From Anaerolineales bacterium UBA2395 (GTDB lineage: Bacteria; Chloroflexota; Anaerolineae; Anaerolineales; Villigracilaceae), in assembly GCA_002343775.1 (NCBI GenBank), contig DDSH01000012.1:186001-250000 (forward strand): a DNA stretch of 64,000 bases. The letters run 5' to 3'. Below the pieces are notes generated by a model. It was not told where the DNA came from, did no database searches, and saw only the letters and a program-made list of their open reading frames with translations. Shown piece after piece: positions 9,965 through 18,709 of the stretch (position 1 is the stretch's first letter; every line of letters begins with the position of its first letter). Both the position numbers and the translations under genes were made by a program.

Positions 9965-9968
9965 GTAC

Positions 9969-10001
9969 AAAAAACATCCCGCTGCCGGGATGTTTTTTTT
10001 T
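9969..10001 (+). terminator. Intrinsic terminator of tRNA-Lys
   Basis: ACATCCCG and CGGGATGT form a stem around a short GCTGC loop, followed by nine T residues; the upstream A-run also makes it usable on the minus strand for the convergent DUF554 gene. Confidence 0.92.
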
Positions 10002-10014
10002 CATGCAGGCGAAT

Positions 10015-10719
10015 CTACCCAAAGAATTCCATCAGCCACACGATCAGCGGAGCGACTGCCAGCGCAGGCAGGAAGTTCCCCACGCGGATCTTTTTGATCT
10101 CCAGTAGATTGCTGATTGCCAGCCCCACGAGGATCACACCGCCTGTGGCGGTCATTTCGTTCATCATTGGGTCACTGATGACAGCACTCAATGTGCCCGC
10201 CAGAAGGCTGATTCCACCCTGATAGACAAGCACGATCACAGAGGAGAACAACACTCCAATTCCAAGGGTGGAAGCGAAGGCAATGGAAGCGAAACCATCC
10301 AGTGTGGATTTGACCGCCAGCAGGTTGTAATCGCCGGTTAGCCCGTCTTGGATCGAGCCGAGGATTGCCATCGGACCGATGCAGAAAAGCAGCGAAGCGA
10401 CCATGAATCCGCGCACAAAGCGGGAACCGCCGCCTGTTTCTGAGTCGGACGAGAAGCGTTTTTCGAGCGCCAGCCCCAAATGTTGCAAACCATCCTCGAT
10501 CTTCCACCATTCGCCGAGCAGGGTGCCGATAATGATCGCACCCAACACGATAAGTTGGTTCTCGCTCTTCAGGAACATTTGCAGCCCCATCACGCCGGTG
10601 AAAAGACCCATGCCCGCGATAACGGTGTTCTTGAAACGCTCCGGGATGCGCGAGCCGAAGAGCAGCCCAATGGCACCGCCGACGAGAACGGCAACGACGT
10701 TGATAATGGTTCCAGTCAT
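10015..10719 (-). CDS. DUF554 family membrane protein
   Basis: Integral membrane protein of 234 residues with the glycine-rich N-terminal signature GTIINVVAVLVGGAIGLLFGSRIPE and the later AIIIGTLLGEWWKIEDGL, both typical of the DUF554 (YdfK-like) family. Six to seven hydrophobic helices are visible. The function of the family is not established. GGAAGTGAT precedes the ATG. It lies downstream of the cobalamin adenosyltransferase gene on the same strand but is separated from it by a hairpin. Confidence 0.85.
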   Translation of the reverse strand: MTGTIINVVAVLVGGAIGLLFGSRIPERFKNTVIAGMGLFTGVMGLQMFLKSENQLIVLGAIIIGTLLGEWWKIEDGLQHLGLALEKRFSSDSETGGGSRFVRGFMVASLLFCIGPMAILGSIQDGLTGDYNLLAVKSTLDGFASIAFASTLGIGVLFSSVIVLVYQGGISLLAGTLSAVISDPMMNEMTATGGVILVGLAISNLLEIKKIRVGNFLPALAVAPLIVWLMEFFG

Positions 10720-10756
10720 ATCACTTCCTTGAGATTGCGTTGGGGTGTGTAAACGA

Positions 10757-10785
10757 ACTTCGGAAGCCGTCTTGACTTCCGAAGT
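10757..10785 (-). terminator. Perfect 10-bp hairpin after the adenosyltransferase gene
   Basis: ACTTCGGAAG (10757-10766) and CTTCCGAAGT (10776-10785) pair perfectly. On the minus strand only a weak TTCGTTT tract follows, so it may be a leaky terminator or a processing/stability hairpin between the two minus-strand genes. Confidence 0.5.
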
Positions 10786-10794
10786 CTGGTCTCA

Positions 10795-11337
10795 TCAGGG
10801 TTTCGCCAGTGAAGTCTTCCTGCCTGCGTATTGGTTCTCCAACAGTTCAAGCACGAAACACAGCGAAGACAAACGGTTAAGGTAACGCTGCAAATGTGGG
10901 TTGAAGACCACTTCGCCATCGTAGAGTTCCACCACGCGCCGCTCTGCCCTGCGGACGATGGCGCGTGCCAGCGAAAGCGCCGCCCCGCCCAGCGTATCGC
11001 CCGGCAGGATGAATTCCTTTGGCATTTCGACCACCTTGCTCAGTTCATCGGTCTCGTGTTCGAGCCAGATTACCCGAGCCTCGTCAATACCGCGAAATTT
11101 TTCCGCGTTCTCCGGCGTGGCGGCAACCTCCGCCATCAGTTTGTACAGATCCCGTTGGGCTTCGAGCAGGATGCGGGGAGTCTGAGGCGCGGCGCATTGG
11201 GCGCGGGCAAGCCCCAGCGCGGCGGATGCTTCGTCCAGCGTGCCAACCGCTTCCATCTGAACATGATATTTTGGCACGCGTCCCTCGCCCAGCAAGCCGG
11301 TCGTGCCATCGTCACCTTTGGCTGTATAAAAAGTCAT
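10795..11337 (-). CDS. pduO: Cob(I)alamin adenosyltransferase, PduO type
   Basis: Transfers the adenosyl group of ATP to cob(I)alamin to make coenzyme B12. The 180-residue product begins FYTAKGDDGTTGLLG, the ATP-binding N-terminal motif of the PduO/MMAB family, and contains VGTLDEASAALGLARA and RAIVRRAERRVV, the other family signatures. Length is normal. No other B12 genes lie nearby. The start codon is only 6 nt downstream of a TATAAT box on the minus strand, so the mRNA is probably leaderless. Confidence 0.92.
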   Translation of the reverse strand: MTFYTAKGDDGTTGLLGEGRVPKYHVQMEAVGTLDEASAALGLARAQCAAPQTPRILLEAQRDLYKLMAEVAATPENAEKFRGIDEARVIWLEHETDELSKVVEMPKEFILPGDTLGGAALSLARAIVRRAERRVVELYDGEVVFNPHLQRYLNRLSSLCFVLELLENQYAGRKTSLAKP

Positions 11338-11343
11338 GCGGGC

Positions 11344-11349
11344 ATTATA
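11344..11349 (-). promoter_or_regulatory. -10 box for leaderless pduO transcript
   Basis: TATAAT on the minus strand ends 6 nt before the ATG at 11337. No good -35 box is seen. The expected transcription start coincides with the start codon. Its partner -10 box for the divergent gene lies 22 nt away. Confidence 0.65.
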
Positions 11350-11371
11350 ACCACTTAATGCAAGCCTCGCG

Positions 11372-11377
11372 TATAAT
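11372..11377 (+). promoter_or_regulatory. -10 box for leaderless transcript of 11385 gene
   Basis: TATAAT is followed by 7 nt and then the ATG at 11385. No convincing -35 hexamer or Shine-Dalgarno is present. Confidence 0.65.
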
Positions 11378-11384
11378 TTCGCCC

Positions 11385-12017
11385 ATGATCTTAAAATACC
11401 ACATCCAAATGACCCGTGCGGCGCTCAGTCCTTATTTCAGTGAGCGCGCGCTGGAGATCATCATTGCCGCCAACCTCAAGCAGGATGACCTTAAGAATCA
11501 GATCGGTCATGATGAGATCCATTATGACAACAACGCCATCGACAAGGGTGACCGTTACATCATCGAGCAGCGCGGAACCATCATTGCGACGCTGCTTTCT
11601 CCCGGAATTTTGGCGGCATGGATCGCGTTCGGGCGGATGCTGCACACCGCGCAGGATTTCTACGCTCACACCAATTACGTCAGCCTGTGGCTGGATCAAT
11701 TTGACGGAGCGCCTCCCCCTCCGGCGGAAGTTGATCCGCTAAAGAAGGACCTGGTCAAAAGCCCGAACCTTCGCTCCGGCAAGATCTACTTCCCCCTGGA
11801 TTGGTTGTATTTCATCAAGCCGCTGCGCCCGCTGATCTTGAAGTTCCTGCCCAAAGACTCGCATGGTTGGATGAACCTCGACTCGCCTGAGCAGGGACCC
11901 AAATTCGACTATGCCCTTGCCGCCGCAACGAAACGCACCGAATACGAACTTGACCTGCTGCGCAAACTGCTTACCCCCGAAATGTTCGCGCGGTTTACAG
12001 ACAAGCAACCGGTTTAA
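11385..12017 (+). CDS. HET-C / zinc phospholipase C-like metal hydrolase
   Basis: The 210-residue all-helical protein contains IGHDEIHYDN at about residue 40 and FGRMLHTAQDFYAHTNYV at about residue 85, a His/Asp-rich pattern like the metal ligands of the phospholipase C/P1 nuclease and HET-C group. No signal peptide is obvious. The ATG at 11385 is chosen because it begins at the conserved sequence and lies 7 nt after a TATAAT box; the longer frame upstream runs antisense through pduO. The substrate cannot be told from sequence. It is followed closely by yqeY, which has its own -10 box. Confidence 0.6.
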   Translation: MILKYHIQMTRAALSPYFSERALEIIIAANLKQDDLKNQIGHDEIHYDNNAIDKGDRYIIEQRGTIIATLLSPGILAAWIAFGRMLHTAQDFYAHTNYVSLWLDQFDGAPPPPAEVDPLKKDLVKSPNLRSGKIYFPLDWLYFIKPLRPLILKFLPKDSHGWMNLDSPEQGPKFDYALAAATKRTEYELDLLRKLLTPEMFARFTDKQPV

Positions 12018-12037
12018 ACATGGAATGACAAGAAAGG

Positions 12038-12043
12038 TATAAT
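12038..12043 (+). promoter_or_regulatory. -10 box for leaderless yqeY transcript
   Basis: TATAAT followed by 7 nt and then ATG at 12051. The box overlaps an in-frame ATG at 12042, which therefore cannot be the translated start of this transcript. Confidence 0.65.
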
Positions 12044-12050
12044 GATACGC

Positions 12051-12497
12051 ATGGATACAAAAGCAAAACTGAACGAAGCAGTAAAAGAAGCCATGAAGAG
12101 CGGCGACGAAGTCCGCAAGCGCACGGTGCGCATGGTGCTCGCCGCAGTGAAACAGCAGGAAGTGGACAAACAGACTACGCTCGATGAAGCGGCGTTAATG
12201 GCGTTGATCCAAAAGGAGGTCAAGAACCGTCGCGAAGCACTGGAGGAAGCGAAGAAAGCCAGCCGGGATGATCTGGTAGCGGAAAATGAATCCGAGATCA
12301 AAGTCCTCGAAGAATTTCTCCCCAAAGCCATGCCTGCCGAGGAACTGCGCGCCCTGGTGCAAGCTGCCATCGCGGAGGTCGGGGCAGCCGCTCCATCTGA
12401 CATGGGCAAGGTGATGAAGGTCGTCATGCCCCGTGTAGCGGGACGCGCCCCGAACGATATGATCAGCGCCACGGTCAAAGAGCTGCTTACCAAGTAA
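12051..12497 (+). CDS. YqeY / GatB-tail domain protein
   Basis: A 148-residue helical protein of the YqeY family, related to the C-terminal tail domain of GatB and thought to bind tRNA. Recognisable parts are RKRTVRMVLAAVKQQE (N-terminal half), EFLPKAMPAEELRALV and the end segment MGKVMKVVMPRVAGRA, which corresponds to the usual G-K-V-M-K stretch. The start is set at 12051 by the leaderless promoter spacing; 12042 is the alternative, three codons longer. Confidence 0.88.
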   Translation: MDTKAKLNEAVKEAMKSGDEVRKRTVRMVLAAVKQQEVDKQTTLDEAALMALIQKEVKNRREALEEAKKASRDDLVAENESEIKVLEEFLPKAMPAEELRALVQAAIAEVGAAAPSDMGKVMKVVMPRVAGRAPNDMISATVKELLTK

Positions 12498-12505
12498 GCC
12501 TGATT

Positions 12506-12545
12506 CCGTAACGGGAACGGGTTGATCCATGCCCGCCCGTTACGG
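12506..12545 (+). terminator. Possible terminator after yqeY
   Basis: CCGTAACGGG (12506-12515) and CCCGTTACGG (12536-12545) pair perfectly over 10 bp around a 20-nt loop, followed by the weak tract TTTATGTT. It lies just before the next start codon, so it could also act as a translational or attenuation hairpin. Confidence 0.45.
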
Positions 12546-12553
12546 TTTATGTT

Positions 12554-14665
12554 ATGTCTGCAAGAAGCCCTGTCCCCCCCCGCATCCGCATTTTACAGAT
12601 TAGTCTGATTGTGGCAGTCAGCCTTGTTTCATTCACTGTGCTGTCCATGCCCATCGGTTTGCGTCCCGCCGTCCAAACGGTGGAGATCGGCAATGTTGCT
12701 ACCTCCACGATTCAATCACCACGGGATATTGAATACGTCAGCGAGATCCGCACAGAAGAGGCGCGTAAGGCAGCCGAAAGTGCCGTGCAGCCGGTGTACA
12801 GCCTGCCAGACCCAGCCATTGCCCGCCAACAGATCGAACGCCTGCGCACTACGCTGCAAAATATCACAGCGATTCGCGACGACCCCGAATTGACCCAGAA
12901 CGAAAAACGCTCAAATCTGTTGGAATTAAGCGATGTGCGCCTCAAGGTCGAGACGGTGGATTACCTGTTGACCATAACCAGCACCCGTTGGGATTCGGTC
13001 CAGGCGGAGACGGTGCGCGTGCTGGAGCAGGTGATGCGCCGCGCCATCTACGAAGACCGGCTCGATGCTGCGCAATCCGGGGTTTCCTCCTTTGTTAGTT
13101 TCACGTTCACTGAGCAGCAATCTGCCTTGGTGACAGAACTGGCAACGCCCTTTGTCCTTCCGAACAGTTTCTTCAGTCAGGAATTGACCGACGCTGCGAA
13201 ACAATCCGCACGCGATGCGGTCAAGCCGGTGGTGCAGGCGTACAAGGCGGGGGAGACCATCGTTCCCGCCGGAGAGATTGTCACCCCCGCAGATATGGAA
13301 GCCTTTCAGCAATTGGGCATTATCCAGCCCGGTCAACGTTGGGAAGACCTTGCCGCCTCGGCTTCGGTTGTGGTTATCAGCGCTGCTTTTGTCCCGTTAT
13401 ATTTTTATCGCCGCCGCCGCAATGCAGTCCTGAGCAACCCCAAGAACCTGATCGTCATTGCTTTGTTGTTCATCCTCTTCCTCGTTGGCGCGCGTCTGTT
13501 CGTCGGGCGGACGCTCGCTCCATACGGGTATCCCATCCAATCGGCCGCGCTGCTCTTCACTGCCCTGTTCGGAATGGAAGTGGGGTTGGTCTTTGCCATT
13601 CCACTTTGCATACTTGCCGGGTTTGGATTGCCCAATTCGCTCGATATCACGCCGTATTATTTGTTCTCCTCCATGATCGGTCTGCTGGCGTTGGGACCAG
13701 CGCGGAGATTTTGGGGTTTCCTGCGCGCCGGGCTTGCCATCTCCCTCGCTGCTGCGGGGGCGCTCATGGCGTTCCGCATTCCGCTTATCACGCTCGATTG
13801 GGTTGGCATCATCCAATATGCGGGTGTGATCGCCTTTGCGGGCTTTTCCTCTGCAAGCATCGCGTTGCTGCTGCAATACCTGCTGGCACAGATACTCGGG
13901 CTGACTACCGCCCTGCAATTGCTCGACATCTCCCGCCCCGATTCCCCGCTGCTGCAATTCTTTTTGCGTAGCGCACCGGGAACGTATCAGCACAGCCTGC
14001 AAGTAGCCAACCTTGCCGAACAGGCAGCCGAAAAGATCGGCGCAGACCCACTGCTGACCCGTGTTGGCGCTTTATTTCATGACATTGGCAAAGCGCTCAA
14101 CCCGACCTTCTTCATCGAGAACCAGATGCCCGGCAACATGAACGCGCATCAAGATTCAGACCCCGGAGAGGTTGCCGCCACCATCATCCGTCATGTCACC
14201 GACGGCGTGCAACTCGCCAAAAAGCACCGTCTACCCCTCCGGCTACATGATTTCATCCTCGAGCATCATGGCACGCTCATCACTCACTATCAATACAGTC
14301 AGGCAATGGAAGCGGCGGGCGGCGATGTGACCAAAGTTGATATCGAACAATTCCGTTATCCCGGTCCGCGCCCCACTTCACGTGAGACTGCCCTGCTCAT
14401 GCTCGCGGATGCCACCGAAGCCCGCGCCCGCGCCGAACGTCCATCCAGTGACGAAGAGATCCGCGCTCTGGTCACCAGCGTCATCCAGACCGTGCAAAAA
14501 TTCAACCAGCTGGATAACACCATGTTAACCTTGCGCGACCTGAACCTGATCACCGAATCGTTCGTCACCACCCTGCGCGGAACCTACCACCCGCGCATCC
14601 AATACCCGAAAGCCGTCGTCCCAGATCAGGATGCAACCCTGGTCGCACCGAGAAGAGAAAAATGA
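12554..14665 (+). CDS. pgpH: PgpH-like 7TM HD-domain phosphohydrolase
   Basis: Membrane phosphodiesterase; characterised relatives hydrolyse c-di-AMP. The 703-residue protein has one N-terminal helix, an extracytoplasmic 7TMR-HDED-type domain (about residues 40-270), about seven transmembrane helices (about 275-460), and a cytoplasmic HD domain with H-S-L-Q, LFHDIGKALNP (the HD pair, about residue 510), IIRHVTDG and ILEHHG. It overlaps ybeY by 4 nt, the gene order commonly seen for pgpH, ybeY and dgkA. Substrate assignment rests on family knowledge only. Confidence 0.9.
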   Translation: MSARSPVPPRIRILQISLIVAVSLVSFTVLSMPIGLRPAVQTVEIGNVATSTIQSPRDIEYVSEIRTEEARKAAESAVQPVYSLPDPAIARQQIERLRTTLQNITAIRDDPELTQNEKRSNLLELSDVRLKVETVDYLLTITSTRWDSVQAETVRVLEQVMRRAIYEDRLDAAQSGVSSFVSFTFTEQQSALVTELATPFVLPNSFFSQELTDAAKQSARDAVKPVVQAYKAGETIVPAGEIVTPADMEAFQQLGIIQPGQRWEDLAASASVVVISAAFVPLYFYRRRRNAVLSNPKNLIVIALLFILFLVGARLFVGRTLAPYGYPIQSAALLFTALFGMEVGLVFAIPLCILAGFGLPNSLDITPYYLFSSMIGLLALGPARRFWGFLRAGLAISLAAAGALMAFRIPLITLDWVGIIQYAGVIAFAGFSSASIALLLQYLLAQILGLTTALQLLDISRPDSPLLQFFLRSAPGTYQHSLQVANLAEQAAEKIGADPLLTRVGALFHDIGKALNPTFFIENQMPGNMNAHQDSDPGEVAATIIRHVTDGVQLAKKHRLPLRLHDFILEHHGTLITHYQYSQAMEAAGGDVTKVDIEQFRYPGPRPTSRETALLMLADATEARARAERPSSDEEIRALVTSVIQTVQKFNQLDNTMLTLRDLNLITESFVTTLRGTYHPRIQYPKAVVPDQDATLVAPRREK

Positions 14666-15132
14666 TCCACATCGACAACCCACTGGAATTTCCTGAAACG
14701 CTTCTTTTGGAACGCGCCGCCCGCTTCACCCTGGAAGTCGCCCCTGCGCTCCACCCGGATTTGCAAGTTAACCTGACCGATGCAGACCTCACCATCGTCT
14801 TGACCGACGACCGGCAGTTGCACGAACTGAATCTGGATTATCTCGGCGTGGATGCGCCGACCGACGTCCTCTCCTTCCCCGCTTCAGAAACGGACCCGGA
14901 AACGGGTGCTGTTTACTTGGGCGATATCGTCCTTTCGATTCCGCGTGCGGTGCAGCAGGCAGAGGCGGCAGGTCACAGTGTGGAAGCGGAGGCACAGCTG
15001 CTGGTTGTGCATGGGACGTTGCACCTGCTCGGGTACGATCATGCCACAGACGAGGAAAAAGCCGTCATGTGGGCGGAACAGGCAAAGGTATTGGAAAAAT
15101 TGGGGCTCGCCCGCATTAAGATACAGGAATAG
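14662..15132 (+). CDS. ybeY: Endoribonuclease YbeY
   Basis: Metal-dependent RNase involved in 16S rRNA 3'-end maturation and ribosome quality control. The 156-residue product has the diagnostic zinc motif HGTLHLLGYDH (H-x3-H-x5-H) at about residue 114 and the upstream TDVLSFPASE. The ATGA overlap with the upstream gene shows translational coupling. Normal family length. Confidence 0.96.
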   Translation: MIHIDNPLEFPETLLLERAARFTLEVAPALHPDLQVNLTDADLTIVLTDDRQLHELNLDYLGVDAPTDVLSFPASETDPETGAVYLGDIVLSIPRAVQQAEAAGHSVEAEAQLLVVHGTLHLLGYDHATDEEKAVMWAEQAKVLEKLGLARIKIQE

Positions 15133-15135
15133 ACC

Positions 15136-15516
15136 GTGAAGGCATTCCTCGTTTCGCGGATCCAGTCGTTTCGTCATGCCTTTCGCGGATGGTTCTACGC
15201 CTTGCGAACCCAGCGCAATGCATGGATTCACAGTGCCATTGCCACCATTGTATTTATCCTGGGTATTTGGCTGCGGCTGTCCCCGCTCGATTGGGCGATC
15301 ATCATTTTAACCATCGCGATGGTCTTCGCAGCCGAATTCATGAATACCGCCATCGAGGCTGTCGTGGATCTTGCCAGCCCGGAGACTCATCCGCTCGCCA
15401 AGATCGCCAAGGATGTGGGGGCTGCTTCTGTGTTGGTTGCTGCGCTGGCTGCCATTCTGATCGGTTTGCTTATTCTCGGTCCACCGTTGTGGGCAAAACT
15501 GATCACTATCTTTTGA
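15136..15516 (+). CDS. dgkA: Diacylglycerol/undecaprenol kinase family protein
   Basis: Small integral membrane lipid kinase of 126 residues with three transmembrane helices. The signature AAEFMNTAIEAVVDL (about residues 65-79) matches the catalytic E-x2-N-x-A-I-E segment of DgkA. Gram-positive-type members phosphorylate undecaprenol; which lipid is used here is not visible. The start is GTG at 15136, three nt after ybeY. Confidence 0.93.
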   Translation: MKAFLVSRIQSFRHAFRGWFYALRTQRNAWIHSAIATIVFILGIWLRLSPLDWAIIILTIAMVFAAEFMNTAIEAVVDLASPETHPLAKIAKDVGAASVLVAALAAILIGLLILGPPLWAKLITIF

Positions 15517-15530
15517 TCTCTGGAGTTTCC

Positions 15531-16382
15531 ATGACCGTATCTTTCAAGTTTGGAACTGTCGGTTCGCCGATGGGCACACCCAAGAAACCCGGCGGAACGG
15601 TCGGCGCAATTGCGTTCAGCAAGTCCATCGGGTTGGATGCACTCGAACTCGGCTGGGTGCAATCTGTCCGCGTGACCGAATCTACCTGTGCGGCGATCAA
15701 GGCTGCAGGTCAGGCAGAAGCGGTGAATTTGTCGGTGCATGCTCCGTACTTTATCAATCTCAATGCCACGGACGAGGAATGGCCCAAATCACGCAAACGT
15801 CTGATGGATGCGGCGCATTACGGATATCTCGCCGGTGCAACAGACATCATCTTCCATCCCGGTTCCTATTTCGGAAATGATCCGGCAGATGTGTTGAAAA
15901 TCGCGTTGCCACGCTTGGAAGGTTGCGTGAAGAAATTGCAGAAGAATGGGGATAAGGTCACGCTCCGCCCGGAGACGATGGGCAAGTCTGCCATGCTGGG
16001 TTCGTTCGAGGATGCGCTGGCGATGAGCAAAGCCATGGATATGGTGCAGCCCTGTTTGGATTTTGCGCATTTGCATGCGCGCCCCGGCGATGGTTCGATG
16101 AATACATATGATGAATGGTCGCGCCTGCTGGAGAAGTATGGCAAGACGTTGGGCGGCAAAGCCTTGAAACATTTGCATATTCACCTCTCGGGCATCGAGT
16201 ATGGACCGAAAGGCGAGAAGAATCATCTTCCGCTGGCAGAGGCGGATCTTGACCTGAAGGCGTTGTTCAAAGCCATGAAGGAATTCGGCTGCGGCGGGCG
16301 CATCTTGTGTGAAAGCCCCATCATGGAAGAGGATGCACTGACGATGAAGAAAACGTGGATGAAGATCAGCGGCGAGAAATAG
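15531..16382 (+). CDS. nfo: Endonuclease IV-like AP endonuclease (TIM barrel)
   Basis: Predicted to cleave DNA at abasic sites. The 283-residue TIM-barrel protein shows the metal ligands of the family in order: HAPYFINL, IIFHPGSY, LRPETMG, CLDFAHLHAR, HLHIHLSGIEYG and LCESPIME. The ATG at 15531 follows CTGGAGTTTCC and gives the family length; the longer open frame upstream overlaps dgkA and is not used. Last gene of the pgpH-ybeY-dgkA group. Confidence 0.88.
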   Translation: MTVSFKFGTVGSPMGTPKKPGGTVGAIAFSKSIGLDALELGWVQSVRVTESTCAAIKAAGQAEAVNLSVHAPYFINLNATDEEWPKSRKRLMDAAHYGYLAGATDIIFHPGSYFGNDPADVLKIALPRLEGCVKKLQKNGDKVTLRPETMGKSAMLGSFEDALAMSKAMDMVQPCLDFAHLHARPGDGSMNTYDEWSRLLEKYGKTLGGKALKHLHIHLSGIEYGPKGEKNHLPLAEADLDLKALFKAMKEFGCGGRILCESPIMEEDALTMKKTWMKISGEK

Positions 16383-16399
16383 ATCTACCTGTCACAATT

Positions 16400-16439
16400 A
16401 AAAAAACATCCCGCTTCGAACATGCGGGATGTTTTTTTT
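16400..16439. terminator. Bidirectional intrinsic terminator
   Basis: AAAAAACATCCCGC and GCGGGATGTTTTTTTT form a stem with A- and T-runs on either side, between convergent genes. It closely resembles the tRNA-Lys terminator at 9969-10001. Confidence 0.92.
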
Positions 16440-16450
16440 GTCAGGCGGGT

Positions 16451-18115
16451 TTATTTATTCAAGCCAACGTTCAGTTCGTTCACCGCCGGGTCGTTCGGTC
16501 CTACGACGAGATTGTCGGCGTAGACATCGTAATAGCCCTGCGCCGAAAAGACGAGGGTGAACTGCGTGTCGCGCGGGATGCCGGTGATCTTGTATGCGCC
16601 GTTGTTCCCGGTTTGCAGATAGGCAGCGATGTAGCTATCCGAGTAGTTGGTGTTTGCCCATTGTTCATAGGTGGTTCCCGATGTAAGGACGAACACATAG
16701 GCGCCCGAGATGGGGTTGTTGGTTGCGGCATCGTAGACGACGCCCTGAACGGTGGCGGTATCTCCGCTCGGTTGCGGCTGTTCGGTGCTGCCGCTGCTTC
16801 CGCTTCCGACCACAACCTGGGGTGAGGAGCCGAGGAAGTTGAGATTATCACCTGCGTACAGTTCTACATAGTAGGTGCCGGAGGGCATGGGGGCGCCGTC
16901 ATTGGGCAGGTAGGTGCCGAAGAGACCCTGATCGCCCCATTCCCAGGCATAACTGTATTCAGAAACTTTTTGCCCGTCCTTGTACCAGTATTCAACCACC
17001 AACTGTCCATCGGTCATGTTTGAGTACGCAAAGCCGGAGGCGATGCAATACACGCTGGCAGCGTAGGAACTGACTGTGTTACTTTCCCAGGTACATTTCT
17101 GTGCGGTGCTGGAGGACGTATCCAGCCAGACGAAATCGCCGGCAGATTCATTGCCGCTGCCGGGCTGGCTGACCACACCAGACTGGCTGAACGGGCTGGT
17201 GTATTGCCTGCCCGCCTGTGCCGCCTGAATGAGCGGCAATGCCAGGTTTACCGGGCGGATGCCGTTCAAGAAGCCGCCGATCGGGATGCAGCTGTCGTTC
17301 TGATTCACGATGCCGTCGCCGTTCGTATCCTGAATCTGGCGGCAGTCTGTAATATCTTGCAAGCCTTCTGCGCCGGAGGCGGCGATGGTGGGAACGCCGA
17401 TGATGCGCCCGGCATTATCGGCTGCCAGCCCGCCGGAGTTTCCGCCGGAGATGGTCGCATCGGTCTTGATCCAGGCACGGTCGCCGATCTGACTTTCTGA
17501 TGAAAAGCCGGAAACGGTTCCCTTGGTATAGGTAATGGTGTTACCGCCGATGGAGGGGAAGCCAAAGATATTAAGGTTATCTCCCACGCGGACATTGTCT
17601 GAGTTGCCCAATTCCACATACGGCAGGTTCAGGCTGTTAATGTCCACGGCGGTGCCGTTCACAGTGGAGGTGATCTGGATCACGGCGAGGTCAAGGTAGC
17701 CATCTACGGCGAGAATCTCGGCAATGTAGGATGGGACTGCCGGCTTGTCTTCAGAAACGATAAGTGCGACACCAAGCGTATCGGGCTCCAAGTCAGGATT
17801 GCCTATGGTTGTCGGGCTGGCGACGTGCGCGTTGGTTAGGATCAAGCCGGTGGGGGTGAGGATGGTTCCCGACCCGACATACCCGGGGATCAACTCGCCG
17901 TTTTGATTGAACAGACCAAAGATCTGCACCGTGGCGGAGATCAATTTGGCGCGATTGGAAGCCGACAAGTCTCCCGACTCTGCCACAGGTGAATCATTGG
18001 GCGTTACGGGTGTCACGGGTTCCACTGCCGGGGCGCCGCCGCCGTAGCACGCCAGTGACACCGAGACAAGGACAGTCAGCAGGAACCAGAATGGTTTAAA
18101 GAGTTTGGGTTTCAT
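16451..18115 (-). CDS. Secreted S1C trypsin-like protease lipoprotein
   Basis: The N-terminus is a lipoprotein signal peptide with lipobox SLAC, Cys at residue 23. A DegP-type serine protease domain follows: His in ILTNAHVAS, Asp in GYLDLAVIQI and Ser in SGGNSGGLAAD. No PDZ domain is apparent. The C-terminal part holds a beta-rich region and a carboxypeptidase-regulatory-like fold starting at TVQGVVYDAATNNPISGAYVFV (about residue 460). At 554 residues it is probably a cell-surface protease; the substrate is unknown. Confidence 0.85.
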   Translation of the reverse strand: MKPKLFKPFWFLLTVLVSVSLACYGGGAPAVEPVTPVTPNDSPVAESGDLSASNRAKLISATVQIFGLFNQNGELIPGYVGSGTILTPTGLILTNAHVASPTTIGNPDLEPDTLGVALIVSEDKPAVPSYIAEILAVDGYLDLAVIQITSTVNGTAVDINSLNLPYVELGNSDNVRVGDNLNIFGFPSIGGNTITYTKGTVSGFSSESQIGDRAWIKTDATISGGNSGGLAADNAGRIIGVPTIAASGAEGLQDITDCRQIQDTNGDGIVNQNDSCIPIGGFLNGIRPVNLALPLIQAAQAGRQYTSPFSQSGVVSQPGSGNESAGDFVWLDTSSSTAQKCTWESNTVSSYAASVYCIASGFAYSNMTDGQLVVEYWYKDGQKVSEYSYAWEWGDQGLFGTYLPNDGAPMPSGTYYVELYAGDNLNFLGSSPQVVVGSGSSGSTEQPQPSGDTATVQGVVYDAATNNPISGAYVFVLTSGTTYEQWANTNYSDSYIAAYLQTGNNGAYKITGIPRDTQFTLVFSAQGYYDVYADNLVVGPNDPAVNELNVGLNK

Positions 18116-18126
18116 ACTCGCCTCTG

Positions 18127-18699
18127 CTAAAAGTTAAGGGACTGTAGAAAAAGATGGAAGCGGTTCAGGTCGAGATCATAGTTCTTCTCGTCCGCCTGGA
18201 AGGAAACTACAATGGCATGGTCGCCGCTCAGAAAGACATAATCTGTGCCGAGCACCACGCTGGGGATTTCTGTATGGGTCAGGTCGGGGTTGGATTCGAC
18301 GAAGACGTAATTGATCTCGAACGCATCCCGCCCATGCACGGTCACCTCACGTTGATCCAACATGCGGAAGGCGATCAGGTTTTGGGCATGTTCGAGGGAT
18401 ACCCGGCTTGCGATCTCAGAGGAAGTTGCATCTCCGGCGATGGCGATCTTGCGGACCGTGTAGGTCGCGCCGAATCCGCTCGAATTGATGTCTGTGGTGC
18501 GCAAAAGCACATCCCCTGACGGTTCGGCTTGCAGCCAGCCTTTGGGCGCTTCAGCGCTGATGCCCTCCGCGCTGAAGGGCAGGCTGGCGTTTTCGATGCT
18601 GGATTTGTAAAACCATCCCGCGGCAAGCGCGATGACGGTCACAAGAATGACGGTGATCTCCGCGAAGCGGTCACCGAGGGAAGCTTGTTTGTTCGCCAT
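18127..18699 (-). CDS. Membrane-anchored protein of unknown function
   Basis: A 190-residue protein with one transmembrane segment (about residues 12-28, TVILVTVIALAAGWFY) and a soluble extracytoplasmic domain. I recognise no family. ATG 18699 is chosen because AGGAGAAAACCC lies just upstream; the longer TTG-started frame overlaps the prsW-like gene. It is 10 nt downstream of that gene and 11 nt upstream of the S1C protease gene, so the three form one minus-strand operon. Confidence 0.7.
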   Translation of the reverse strand: MANKQASLGDRFAEITVILVTVIALAAGWFYKSSIENASLPFSAEGISAEAPKGWLQAEPSGDVLLRTTDINSSGFGATYTVRKIAIAGDATSSEIASRVSLEHAQNLIAFRMLDQREVTVHGRDAFEINYVFVESNPDLTHTEIPSVVLGTDYVFLSGDHAIVVSFQADEKNYDLDLNRFHLFLQSLNF

Positions 18700-18709
18700 G
18701 GGTTTTCTC